A DNA stretch of 17,619 bases from CAZKTS01 sp964555735 (GTDB lineage Bacteria > Actinomycetota > Acidimicrobiia > IMCC26256 > PALSA-555). Under the pieces are notes generated by a model. It saw only the letters and a program-made list of their open reading frames with translations. It searched no databases and was not told the origin of the DNA. A program made the translations under genes and the position numbers. Positions 5,486-12,489 of the stretch are shown here, piece after piece (position 1 is the first letter of the stretch; each line of letters starts with the position of its first letter). The DNA lies in NCBI GenBank assembly GCA_964555735.1, contig CAZKTS010000307.1, forward strand, positions 1-17,619, read 5' to 3'.

Positions 5486-5491
5486 AGTGTA
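5486..5491 (-). promoter_or_regulatory. Putative -10 element of nadD-rsfS
   Basis: TACACT on the minus strand, with 6 nt to the ATG of the six-codon leader ORF and 23 nt to the nadD GTG. It is identical to the box before proA. Confidence 0.45.
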
Positions 5492-5543
5492 CGAGCGGTC
5501 CACCAGTTCATCGTGCCGTCACACATCCGTCACGTCCGGCCCG

Positions 5544-5549
5544 TAGCCT
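5544..5549 (+). promoter_or_regulatory. Putative -10 element of the ACT-domain gene
   Basis: TAGCCT (TANNNT) lies 10 nt before the ATG at 5560. It shares the 97-bp divergent region with the nadD promoter. No clear -35 box. Confidence 0.35.
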
Positions 5550-5559
5550 CCGCACCGAG

Positions 5560-6222
5560 ATGGACGAGACGCCGGTCGCCGAGAGCACCCATGTCCTGAT
5601 CCGGGTCTGGCTGCCCGACCGGCCCGGCGCGCTCGGGCTCGTCGCGTCGCGGATCGGCTCGGTGGGCGGTGACATCGTCGGCATCGACGTGCTCGAGCGA
5701 GGTGACAACGTCGCGGTCGACGAGTTCGCGGTGGAGATCCAGGACCTCGACCTCCTCGAGCTCCTGGCCCGGGAGATCGAGCAGGTCGACGGCGCGTCGG
5801 TCGAGGAGTTCCGGGTCGTCGGCGCGTTCCCTGATCCGAGGCTCGATGCCCTCGAGTCCGCGGCGGTCCTCTGCGAAGCCACGAGCCGGCGCGCGCTGCA
5901 GGAGACCCTCGTCGGTCATGTGCGTCGAGAGTTCCTGGCCGACTGGACCGCGCTCATCGCGGCCGACGAGGTCGTCGCGTGCGCCGGCGACCCGTCGCCG
6001 GTCGCCGACATGCTCACCGCGCTTGCCGCAGGCACCGTCGCATCGCCCCTGGTCGCCGACGGCTCCACCGGCCCTGAGGACCTCGCTGTCGCGCGTCTCC
6101 CCCAGCACGAGGCCACCCTCCTGGTCGGTCGCGAGGGCCACCCGTTCCGCCGTCGCGAGCGCTATCAGCTGCTGGCGCTGGCCCGCATCGCGGACCGCGC
6201 CTGGTCACTGCTCGACGACTGA
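5560..6222 (+). CDS. ACT-domain protein, function unknown
   Basis: A 220-residue soluble protein. Residues about 9-80 form an ACT domain: HVLIRVWLPDRPGALGLVAS with the typical RPGALG turn, then GGDIVGIDVLERG and DEFAVEIQDLD. ACT domains bind amino acids or other small ligands and regulate enzymes. The remainder (about 85-220) has helices and strands that could be a degenerate GAF-like sensor (VACAGDPSPVADMLTAL, EATLLVGREGHPF, YQLLALARIADRAWSLL), but no catalytic motif is visible. The ATG at 5560 follows a TAGCCT box. phr starts 24 nt downstream on the same strand, so the two may be cotranscribed. No enzyme is fused to it and its ligand cannot be inferred. Confidence 0.85.
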   Translation: MDETPVAESTHVLIRVWLPDRPGALGLVASRIGSVGGDIVGIDVLERGDNVAVDEFAVEIQDLDLLELLAREIEQVDGASVEEFRVVGAFPDPRLDALESAAVLCEATSRRALQETLVGHVRREFLADWTALIAADEVVACAGDPSPVADMLTALAAGTVASPLVADGSTGPEDLAVARLPQHEATLLVGREGHPFRRRERYQLLALARIADRAWSLLDD

Positions 6223-6233
6223 CGCCACGCGGC

Positions 6234-6239
6234 TAGACA
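6234..6239 (+). promoter_or_regulatory. Possible -10 element of phr
   Basis: TAGACA, one base off TANNNT, lies 7 nt before the phr GTG. It resembles the TAGACT box of hisH. No Shine-Dalgarno sequence is seen, so phr may have its own leaderless transcript or read through from the ACT gene. Confidence 0.25.
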
Positions 6240-6246
6240 GAGCGGC

Positions 6247-7596
6247 GTGACCGTCGCGCTCGTCGTCTTCACGCGCGATCTGCGCGTGCGCGACAACCCG
6301 GCACTCGCCGCAGCATGTCGGTCCGAGCGGGTGGTGCCGGCGTTCGTGCTCGACGACGTGATCCTCGCCGGCCGGTTCAACCGACCGAACCGCACCGGCT
6401 TCCTCCTCGAGTCGCTAGCCGACCTCGATGGCTCGCTCCGGGAGCGCGGCGGTGCGCTCGTCGTGCGGCGCGGCGACTGGGTCGACGAGGTCCTCGGCCT
6501 CGCGAGCAGGTGTAGCGCGACCGAGGTGCACGTCGCCGACGACGTGAGCGGATACGCCCGCCGTCGCCTCGCCGCACTCGAAGCGAGTGCGGCGGCCCGA
6601 GGCGTGACCGTGCACCGGCATCCCGGACCGACGGCGGTCGCGCCGGGTGCGGTCACCCCGTCCACGGGCGACCACTTCCAGGTGTTCACGCCGTACTTCC
6701 GGCGTTGGGGCGCCGAGCCGCTTCGTCCCGTGGCCGCGGCACCGGCGTCGATCACCCTCCCGACCGGACTCGACCCCGGCACGCTGCCACCGCTCGACGC
6801 GCTCGTCGACGGGTCCCGGGCCGTGTCGCGTGCGCCCGGCGGCGAGACCGAGGCCCGCCGCCGGCTGAACGCGTGGACCCGCGCCCACCTGCATGAGTAC
6901 CCCGAACGCCACGACGACCTCCCGGGTGACGTGACGTCGCGGATCTCGCCGTACCTGCACTTCGGGTGCGTCTCGGCATCGGAGATCGTGCTGCGACTGC
7001 GCGGCCGACCCGGCGCCGACGCGTTCGTCCGCCAGCTCTGCTGGCGCGACTTCTACCACCAGGTCCTTGCGGCGCGACCTGAAGTCGCGTGGACCGACGT
7101 CCGCCCGTCGGGCGACCGCTGGCGTGACGACCCGGCCGCGCTCACCGCGTGGAAGGAAGGCCGCACCGGGCATCCGCTCGTCGACGCGGGGATGCGGCAG
7201 CTCATGGCGGAAGGCTTCATGCACAACCGCGCCCGCATGGTCGTCGCGTCGTTCCTCACCAAGGACCTGTACCTCGACTGGCGCCACGGTGCGCGCCACT
7301 TCCTCGACCTGCTGCTCGACGGCGATCTCGCCAACAACAACCTGAACTGGCAGTGGACGGCCGGCACGGGCACCGACACGAACCCGCACCGGGTGTACAA
7401 CCCGCGCCGCCAGGCCGAGCGGTTCGACGCCGACGGCGCCTACGTACGGCGGTACGTACATGAGCTCGCCGAGGTCGCGGCGCCGGAGATCTTCGATCCC
7501 ACCGACGAGACCCGCCGTCGGACCGGCTATCCGCCCCCGATCGTCGACCACCAGGAAGCGATCGCCGAGTACAAGGCGCGGCGCGCCCGGCGTTAG
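6247..7596 (+). CDS. phr: Deoxyribodipyrimidine photolyase
   Basis: FAD flavoprotein that uses blue light to split pyrimidine dimers. The 449-residue length is normal for class I photolyases. The N-terminal antenna domain starts VALVVFTRDLRVRDNPAL, and residues about 140-150 read FQVFTPYFRRW. The FAD/DNA domain shows SPYLHFGCVSASE, CWRDFYHQVL, GHPLVDAGMRQLMAEGFMHN and WQWTAGTGTDTNPHRVYNP (about 367-385), followed by RQAERFDADGAYVRRYVHEL. The NPHRVYNP version, rather than the enterobacterial APYFRIFNP, is the form I associate with actinobacterial photolyases. The GTG start is chosen because MTVALVVFTRDLR is the natural N-terminus. Its TAG stop interlocks with the TAA of the convergent VWA gene in the bases TTAG. 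Confidence 0.95.
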   Translation: MTVALVVFTRDLRVRDNPALAAACRSERVVPAFVLDDVILAGRFNRPNRTGFLLESLADLDGSLRERGGALVVRRGDWVDEVLGLASRCSATEVHVADDVSGYARRRLAALEASAAARGVTVHRHPGPTAVAPGAVTPSTGDHFQVFTPYFRRWGAEPLRPVAAAPASITLPTGLDPGTLPPLDALVDGSRAVSRAPGGETEARRRLNAWTRAHLHEYPERHDDLPGDVTSRISPYLHFGCVSASEIVLRLRGRPGADAFVRQLCWRDFYHQVLAARPEVAWTDVRPSGDRWRDDPAALTAWKEGRTGHPLVDAGMRQLMAEGFMHNRARMVVASFLTKDLYLDWRHGARHFLDLLLDGDLANNNLNWQWTAGTGTDTNPHRVYNPRRQAERFDADGAYVRRYVHELAEVAAPEIFDPTDETRRRTGYPPPIVDHQEAIAEYKARRARR

Positions 7597-9044
7597 TCCT
7601 CCGCGATGGTGGTGACGAACGCCTCGAGCTGGCGGAGGTTGCGGCACTCGTACACGCCGTCGCAGTGCGGGGCGTAGTCGCCGATGATCGAGTCGCCGGT
7701 GTCCCAGTAGCCACGCGGCTCGGGGTTCAGCCAGTACACGTGCTTGCCGCGCTTGCGGAGCGACTCCAACACCCACGCCTGGGACGCGTGGTAGTTGTTG
7801 CGCGCGTCGCCGAGGAAGATGATCGACGTCTTCTGCGTCACCTCTTTCTCGTGACGTTGGTGGAAGACCTCGAACGCGTGGCCGTAGTCGGAGTGCCCGT
7901 CGACCCAGACGACGTCGGCTTCGGTGTTCACCCGGTGCACCGCGGTGGTGACATCGTCGGTGCCCTGGAAGTAGTCGGTCACCTCGTCGATCCCGTCGAT
8001 GAACACCCACGACCGCACCTTCGAGAACTGGCTGGCCATCGCGTAGACGAACTGCAGCGTGAAGCGGGCGAAGCTCGCCACCGAGCCCGAGATGTCGGCG
8101 ACGACCATGATCTCGGGCTTCGATGGGTGCGGGTTCTTGAACTTCGGCTCGGCGGGCACGCCACCGTAGGAGAGGGACTCGCGGATCGTCTTGCGGAAGT
8201 CGAGGGTGCCGCGGGGCCGACGCCGGCGGCGCTGCGCGAGCCGCGCCGCGAGCGACCGGGTGAGGGGGTAGATGGCCCGCTGGAGCGACAGCATCTCGTC
8301 GCGCGACGCGTGCATGAAGTCGACGTCCTCGGGCAGCGGCTTGCGGAGCGTGCGGGCCATCGCCTCGACCCCGCGGTCGGCCACCAGCCGGCGCCGGATC
8401 TCGGCCTCCACCAGCTCTTTGAGCTCCCGCAGGCGAGCGTCGTACTCCTCCTGCTGCAGCCGCTCGCCGAGCACGTCGTCGGGCACCTGGCCCTGCTCGC
8501 GAGCGCGGCCCATCATGCGGGCCCCGAGGTCCTCGAGGTCGAGCTGTCGGAGCGTCCGGTACAGGTAGTAGGTGCCACCGACCGGACGGCCGGGCTCCAT
8601 GCCCGCGAACGCGGTCACCGCCATCCCGGCCAGTCGCCGCAGCTCGTCCATGTCCATCGACATGAGCGCGTCGATGAGCATCTGGGCGATGTCCTCGCGC
8701 GACATCTCGCCGCCGCCTCCACCACCGGCCGCCTCGGCGGGCGCGCCGGTCATGTCCTCGGCAGAGAACGGGTCGGCGGCGTCGACCCCCGGCGAGTACA
8801 ACGAGAAGTAGACGTCGAAGACGGTCTCGAACGCGTCCCAGTGGTTGCCGTGCTTGACGAGGGTCGCCCCGAGCGCGGCGCGGAAGATGTCGCGCTCGGC
8901 GATGTCGATGTGCTCGACGGCTCGCATCGCGTCGAGGTTCTCGGTCATCGAGACCGGGAGCCCGGCGGCACGCAGCTCGTGGACGAAGCCCTGGAGCAGG
9001 TCGAGCATCGCGCCGCTCGGAGCGCCGCTGGGTGCGACGGTCAC
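7593..9044 (-). CDS. VWA (CoxE-like) domain protein
   Basis: A 483-residue soluble protein. The C-terminal third is a von Willebrand factor A domain with a full MIDAS: VVADISGSV with Asp317 as the DxSxS motif, VDGHSDYGHAF as the Thr-loop region, and IIFLGDARNN as the distal Asp. The N-terminal part (MLDLLQGFVHELRAAGLPVSMTENLDAMRA) is typical of CoxE-type VWA proteins that partner MoxR ATPases. A Gly-rich linker (GGGGGGE) and an Arg-rich stretch (AQRRRRRPRGTLDFR) precede the VWA domain. The GTG start overlaps the stop of the upstream AAA+ gene as GTGA, so the two are probably translated together. MoxR-VWA pairs act as metal-dependent chaperones for enzyme maturation; the client here is not evident. 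Confidence 0.93.
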   Translation of the reverse strand: MTVAPSGAPSGAMLDLLQGFVHELRAAGLPVSMTENLDAMRAVEHIDIAERDIFRAALGATLVKHGNHWDAFETVFDVYFSLYSPGVDAADPFSAEDMTGAPAEAAGGGGGGEMSREDIAQMLIDALMSMDMDELRRLAGMAVTAFAGMEPGRPVGGTYYLYRTLRQLDLEDLGARMMGRAREQGQVPDDVLGERLQQEEYDARLRELKELVEAEIRRRLVADRGVEAMARTLRKPLPEDVDFMHASRDEMLSLQRAIYPLTRSLAARLAQRRRRRPRGTLDFRKTIRESLSYGGVPAEPKFKNPHPSKPEIMVVADISGSVASFARFTLQFVYAMASQFSKVRSWVFIDGIDEVTDYFQGTDDVTTAVHRVNTEADVVWVDGHSDYGHAFEVFHQRHEKEVTQKTSIIFLGDARNNYHASQAWVLESLRKRGKHVYWLNPEPRGYWDTGDSIIGDYAPHCDGVYECRNLRQLEAFVTTIAED

Positions 9045-9931
9045 GCTTTCGCGGCGTCGGGCGACTCCGCGGGGCCGAGCTCCTTGCGGGCCTTGGCGAT
9101 GTCGGACTGGTACTTGAGCAGCACGTGGAGCGTGTCGGCGATCACCTCGGGCGACACCTCGCGCTGCCCGAGGAACAACAGCGTCCGCGCCCAGTCGATC
9201 GTCTCCGAGATCGACGGCGCCTTCTTGAGGTCGAGCTCGCGCACCGAGCGCACCACTCGCCCCACCTGCTCGGCGAGTTCGGCGTCGATCTCGGGCACGC
9301 GCACGCGGACGATCTCGGTCTCTCGCTCGAGATCCGGGTAGTCGACGTGCAGGTACAGGCAGCGCCGCTTGAGCGCCTCTGACAGCTCACGCGTGTTGTT
9401 GGACGTGAGCAGCACGATCGGTCGCTGCGTGCCCTTGATGGTGCCGAGCTCCGGGATGGACACCTGGAAGTCGGAGAGCACCTCGAGGAGCAGCGCCTCG
9501 GTCTCGATCTCGACGCGGTCGACCTCGTCGATGAGGAGGACGACGGGCTCCTCCGAGCGGATCGCCTCGAGCAGCGGACGGGTGAGCAGGAACGGCTCCG
9601 AGAAGATGTCCGACTCGACGTCGCCCCAGCTGGTCTCGCTGTCCTTGTCGACCTGGATGCGCAGGAGCTGCTTCTTGTAGTTCCACTCGTAGAGCGCCTT
9701 GGCCTCGTCGAGCCCTTCGTAGCACTGGAGGCGGATCAGGCGCGCGCCGGTGACCTGGGCGATCGCCTTCGCGAGCTCGGTCTTGCCGACGCCGGCGGGT
9801 CCTTCCACCAGCACCGGCTTCTCGAGCCGGTCGGCGAGGTACACCACCCCGGCGATGTTGGCGTCGGCGAGGTAGTCGGCCTGGCGAAGCCGGTCGATGA
9901 CCTCGGGGACGGACTCGAAGCGCTGTGCCAT
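9041..9931 (-). CDS. MoxR-family AAA+ ATPase
   Basis: A 296-residue ATPase. Walker A GPAGVGKT is at 44-51, Walker B VVLLIDEVDR at about 130-139, sensor 1 LLTSNNTRELSEAL at about 174-187 and RRC at 189-191. The spacing and the NNTRELSEALKRRC segment are characteristic of the MoxR branch. Such ATPases remodel or activate protein clients together with VWA partners, as with the downstream gene. An upstream in-frame start at 9958 exists, but ATG 9931 overlaps the proA stop by one base (TGATG) and begins the natural N-terminus MAQRFESVPEVIDRL, so it is preferred. It overlaps the VWA start by 4 nt, giving a tight proA-moxR-VWA unit. Confidence 0.95.
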   Translation of the reverse strand: MAQRFESVPEVIDRLRQADYLADANIAGVVYLADRLEKPVLVEGPAGVGKTELAKAIAQVTGARLIRLQCYEGLDEAKALYEWNYKKQLLRIQVDKDSETSWGDVESDIFSEPFLLTRPLLEAIRSEEPVVLLIDEVDRVEIETEALLLEVLSDFQVSIPELGTIKGTQRPIVLLTSNNTRELSEALKRRCLYLHVDYPDLERETEIVRVRVPEIDAELAEQVGRVVRSVRELDLKKAPSISETIDWARTLLFLGQREVSPEVIADTLHVLLKYQSDIAKARKELGPAESPDAAKA

Positions 9932-11181
9932 CAGGTGACCACCTGGCCGTCGCCCCACACGACGTACTTGTAGGAGGTGAGCTCGCGGAGCCCCATCGGA
10001 CCGCGAGCGTGGAGCTTCTGGGTGGAGATGCCGATCTCGGCACCGAGGCCGAACTGCTCACCGTCGGTGAAGCGCGTGGACGCGTTCACCATCACGACGG
10101 CGGCGTCCACCTCGTCCGTGAACCGGCGGGCCGAGTCGACGTCGCGAGTGAGGATCGCCTCCGTGTGGCCGGTTCCGTACCGGTTGACGTGAGCGATCGC
10201 GGCGTCGAGGTCGGGGACGACGGCTACGGAGATCTTGAGGTCGAGGAACTCTTGGCCGAAGTCGGCGTCGGTGGCCTCACCGATCGACGGCCGGAGCTGA
10301 CGGGCGGCCGCGTCGCCGACGAGCTCGACGCCGCGCTCCTCGAGTGCCGCGGCCACCCGCGGCACGAAGGCATCGGCGACCAGGTCGTGCACGACGAGCG
10401 ACTCCGCGGCATTGCACACGCTGGTGCGGTTGGTCTTGGCGTTGACCACGATCTCGAGCGCCTGGTCGAGGTCGGCCGTCGCGTCGACGTAGACGTGGCA
10501 GTTGCCGTCGCCGTCGATCACGACGGGGACGGTGGCGTTCTCGCGGATGCTCGCGATCAGCGCCGGGCCGCCGCGGGGGACGAGGCAGTCGACGTGGTCC
10601 GTGAGCCGCATGACCTCGATCGCTGCCTCATGGGAGACGTCGTCGACGAGCAGCACTGCGTCCTCCGGCAACCCCACCTTCTGGAGCGACTCGCGCAGCA
10701 CCGCGGTGACGGCCTGGTTGGATCGCAGGGCCGTGCCCGAGCCACGCAGGAGCGCCGCGTTGCCGGACTTCAGGCAGAGGCCCGCCGCATCGCTGGTGAC
10801 GTTGGGACGGTTCTCGTAGATGATCGCGACGACGCCGAGCGGGACCCGGACCCGCTCGATGCGGAGGCCGTTGGGCCGGCGCACGCCGTCGAGCACCTCC
10901 CCCACCGGATCGGGCAGGGCCGCGACCTTGCGCAGCCCGCCCGCCATGCCCTCGAGGCGGGCGTCGGTGAGCCGCAGGCGGTCGAGGGGCCCGGCCTCCA
11001 TGCCGCCGGCTGCGGCCGCCTCGAGGTCCGCGGCGTTGGCGGCACTGATCTCGGGTGCCCGCTCGAGGAGCAGGTCGGCGGCCGCCAGCAGCGCCGCGTC
11101 CTTCTCGCCGGTGGACGCGGTGGCGAGACGTCGGCTCGCGGCGGCGGCACGCGCACCCAGCTCTGCCACCGGCGTCGTCAT
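9931..11181 (-). CDS. proA: Gamma-glutamyl phosphate reductase
   Basis: Second step of proline synthesis: NADPH-dependent reduction of gamma-glutamyl phosphate to glutamate semialdehyde. The 416 residues match the usual length. Family marks are VPLGVVAIIYENRPNVT, CLKSGNAALLRGSG, LVPRGG, and the active-site Cys256 in NRTSVCNAAES, then RFTDGEQFGLGAEIGIST near the C-terminus. ATG 11181 is chosen because MTTPVAELGARAAAASR is the normal N-terminus and a TACACT box sits 6 nt upstream; the longer start at 11283 would add 34 residues unlike ProA. proB lies 222 nt upstream on the same strand, so proA seems to have its own promoter. The stop overlaps the moxR start by one base. Confidence 0.97.
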   Translation of the reverse strand: MTTPVAELGARAAAASRRLATASTGEKDAALLAAADLLLERAPEISAANAADLEAAAAGGMEAGPLDRLRLTDARLEGMAGGLRKVAALPDPVGEVLDGVRRPNGLRIERVRVPLGVVAIIYENRPNVTSDAAGLCLKSGNAALLRGSGTALRSNQAVTAVLRESLQKVGLPEDAVLLVDDVSHEAAIEVMRLTDHVDCLVPRGGPALIASIRENATVPVVIDGDGNCHVYVDATADLDQALEIVVNAKTNRTSVCNAAESLVVHDLVADAFVPRVAAALEERGVELVGDAAARQLRPSIGEATDADFGQEFLDLKISVAVVPDLDAAIAHVNRYGTGHTEAILTRDVDSARRFTDEVDAAVVMVNASTRFTDGEQFGLGAEIGISTQKLHARGPMGLRELTSYKYVVWGDGQVVT

Positions 11182-11187
11182 GGCAGC

Positions 11188-11193
11188 AGTGTA
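11188..11193 (-). promoter_or_regulatory. Putative -10 element of proA, leaderless
   Basis: TACACT on the minus strand (TANNNT), 6 nt before the proA ATG. No Shine-Dalgarno sequence is present, in keeping with a leaderless transcript. Confidence 0.5.
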
Positions 11194-11235
11194 GAAGAGG
11201 CGGTTTCGGGCCCTCGACGGAGAAACGCGGTGGGT

Positions 11236-11276
11236 GGAGGCCGCGCCAAGCGGGTGACCCGCCGGCTGCGGCCTCC
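11236..11276 (-). other. Large compound stem-loop between proB and proA
   Basis: GGAGGCCGC (11236-11244) pairs with GCGGCCTCC (11268-11276). Inside it GCC (11245-11247) pairs with GGC (11264-11266), and GCGGG (11250-11254) with CCCGC (11258-11262), loop TGA. That is 17 bp with small bulges. It lies in the 222-bp gap, upstream of the proA promoter. It could terminate proB transcription or form in an extended proB-proA message. The rest of the gap shows no supported gene. Confidence 0.5.
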
Positions 11277-11403
11277 GCCGCACCGCTCACATCGTCGGCC
11301 GTCTCGAGCCCCCGCAGCACGGAAGGCCCTCCCCCCGTCGGCCGACGAGTGGGGAGAGTGTGGCGTGTGTCACGTCCCGGCGCAAGTAGCCCCGGCAGAA
11401 ATC

Positions 11404-12489
11404 TCAGCCCGGCAGGACCACCAGATCGTCCCGGTGGATCACCTCGTGGGGCACCCCGTCGTCCAGGTCGCTCGTGCGCTTCCCAGCCGCCGAGGCCAAC
11501 GCCGATGCCGAGAGCCGCACGATGCCCTTCGCGAACGCCCGGCCGTCGGCGACCACCTCGACCGCGTCCCCCGCCACGAACGACCCCTCGATCGAGCGCA
11601 CCCCCGCCGCGAGCAGCGAGCGGTGCCGCTCCACCAGGGCCACGCGGGCGCCGTCGTCGACCATGACGCGCCCGGCAGCACCGCGCGCGAAGGCGATCCA
11701 CAGCTTTCGGCTCGAGAGGCGCTCGTCACGCGGACGCACGCTCGTGCCGACCGGCCGCCCGTCGATCGCGCCGAGGACGACACCCGCGGTGTCGGCCGCA
11801 GCGATGACCGCGCGCACGCCGGACCACGCCGCGATCTTCGCCGCGGCGACCTTGCTCGACATGCCGCCGCTCCCCCGCTCGGTGCCCGCGCCACCGGCGA
11901 CGGCCTCGAGCGCGGCGTCGATCTCGACGATCTCCTCGATCAGCGACGCCTGCTCGTCGAGGCGCGGGTCGGCGGTGAACAGCCCCGCCGTGTCGGTGAG
12001 CAGGACCAGCACCTCCGCGCGGACCAGGTGTGCCACCAGGGCCGCGAGCCGGTCGTTGTCGCCGTAGCGGATCTCGTCGTCGGCGACCGTGTCGTTCTTG
12101 TTGACGACGGGCACCACCCCGAGGTCCAGCAAGCGGTGCATCGTCTCGCGGGCGTGCAGGTACTGCTCGCGCTCACCGAAGTCGTGGGGGGTGAGCAGCA
12201 CCTGGCCGGCCACGAGCCCGTGGCTCCCGAGGATCGCGCCCAGGCGCTCCATGAGCCGCGGCTGACCGACCGCGGCGATCGCCTGCAGGGTCCCCAGGTC
12301 GCTGGGTCGCGTCGTGAGCCCGAGCGCGGGGAGGCCCGCGGCGATCGCGCCGGAGCACACCAGCACGACCTCGTGGCCCTGCGCACGCGCCGCGGCGACC
12401 TCGCCACAGAGCTTCACGACCGCGTCGTCGTCGAGCTCCCCCGACGCCGACGTGATCGACGACGTCCCCACCTTCACGACTGCCTTCAC
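11404..12489 (-). CDS. proB: Glutamate 5-kinase
   Basis: First and usually proline-inhibited step of proline synthesis: phosphorylation of glutamate by ATP. The 361 residues comprise an amino-acid-kinase domain (MKAVVKVGTSSIT at the N-terminus, EVVLVCSGAIAAGLPALGL, VPVVNKNDTVADDEIRYGDND, LLTDTAGLFTADPR, GSGGMSSKVAAAKIA) and a C-terminal PUA domain (about 270-361, GARVALVERHRSLLAAGV, SFVAGDAVEVV). The GTG start overlaps the obg stop in GTGA, so translation is probably coupled. Length and motif order are normal, and nothing is missing. Confidence 0.97.
   Translation of the reverse strand: MKAVVKVGTSSITSASGELDDDAVVKLCGEVAAARAQGHEVVLVCSGAIAAGLPALGLTTRPSDLGTLQAIAAVGQPRLMERLGAILGSHGLVAGQVLLTPHDFGEREQYLHARETMHRLLDLGVVPVVNKNDTVADDEIRYGDNDRLAALVAHLVRAEVLVLLTDTAGLFTADPRLDEQASLIEEIVEIDAALEAVAGGAGTERGSGGMSSKVAAAKIAAWSGVRAVIAAADTAGVVLGAIDGRPVGTSVRPRDERLSSRKLWIAFARGAAGRVMVDDGARVALVERHRSLLAAGVRSIEGSFVAGDAVEVVADGRAFAKGIVRLSASALASAAGKRTSDLDDGVPHEVIHRDDLVVLPG

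Noticed and set aside
11182..11403. Possible small gene in the proB-proA gap
   Set aside because: Frames here are shadows or extensions with no supported start and composition; the stem-loop and proA promoter account for the visible structure.
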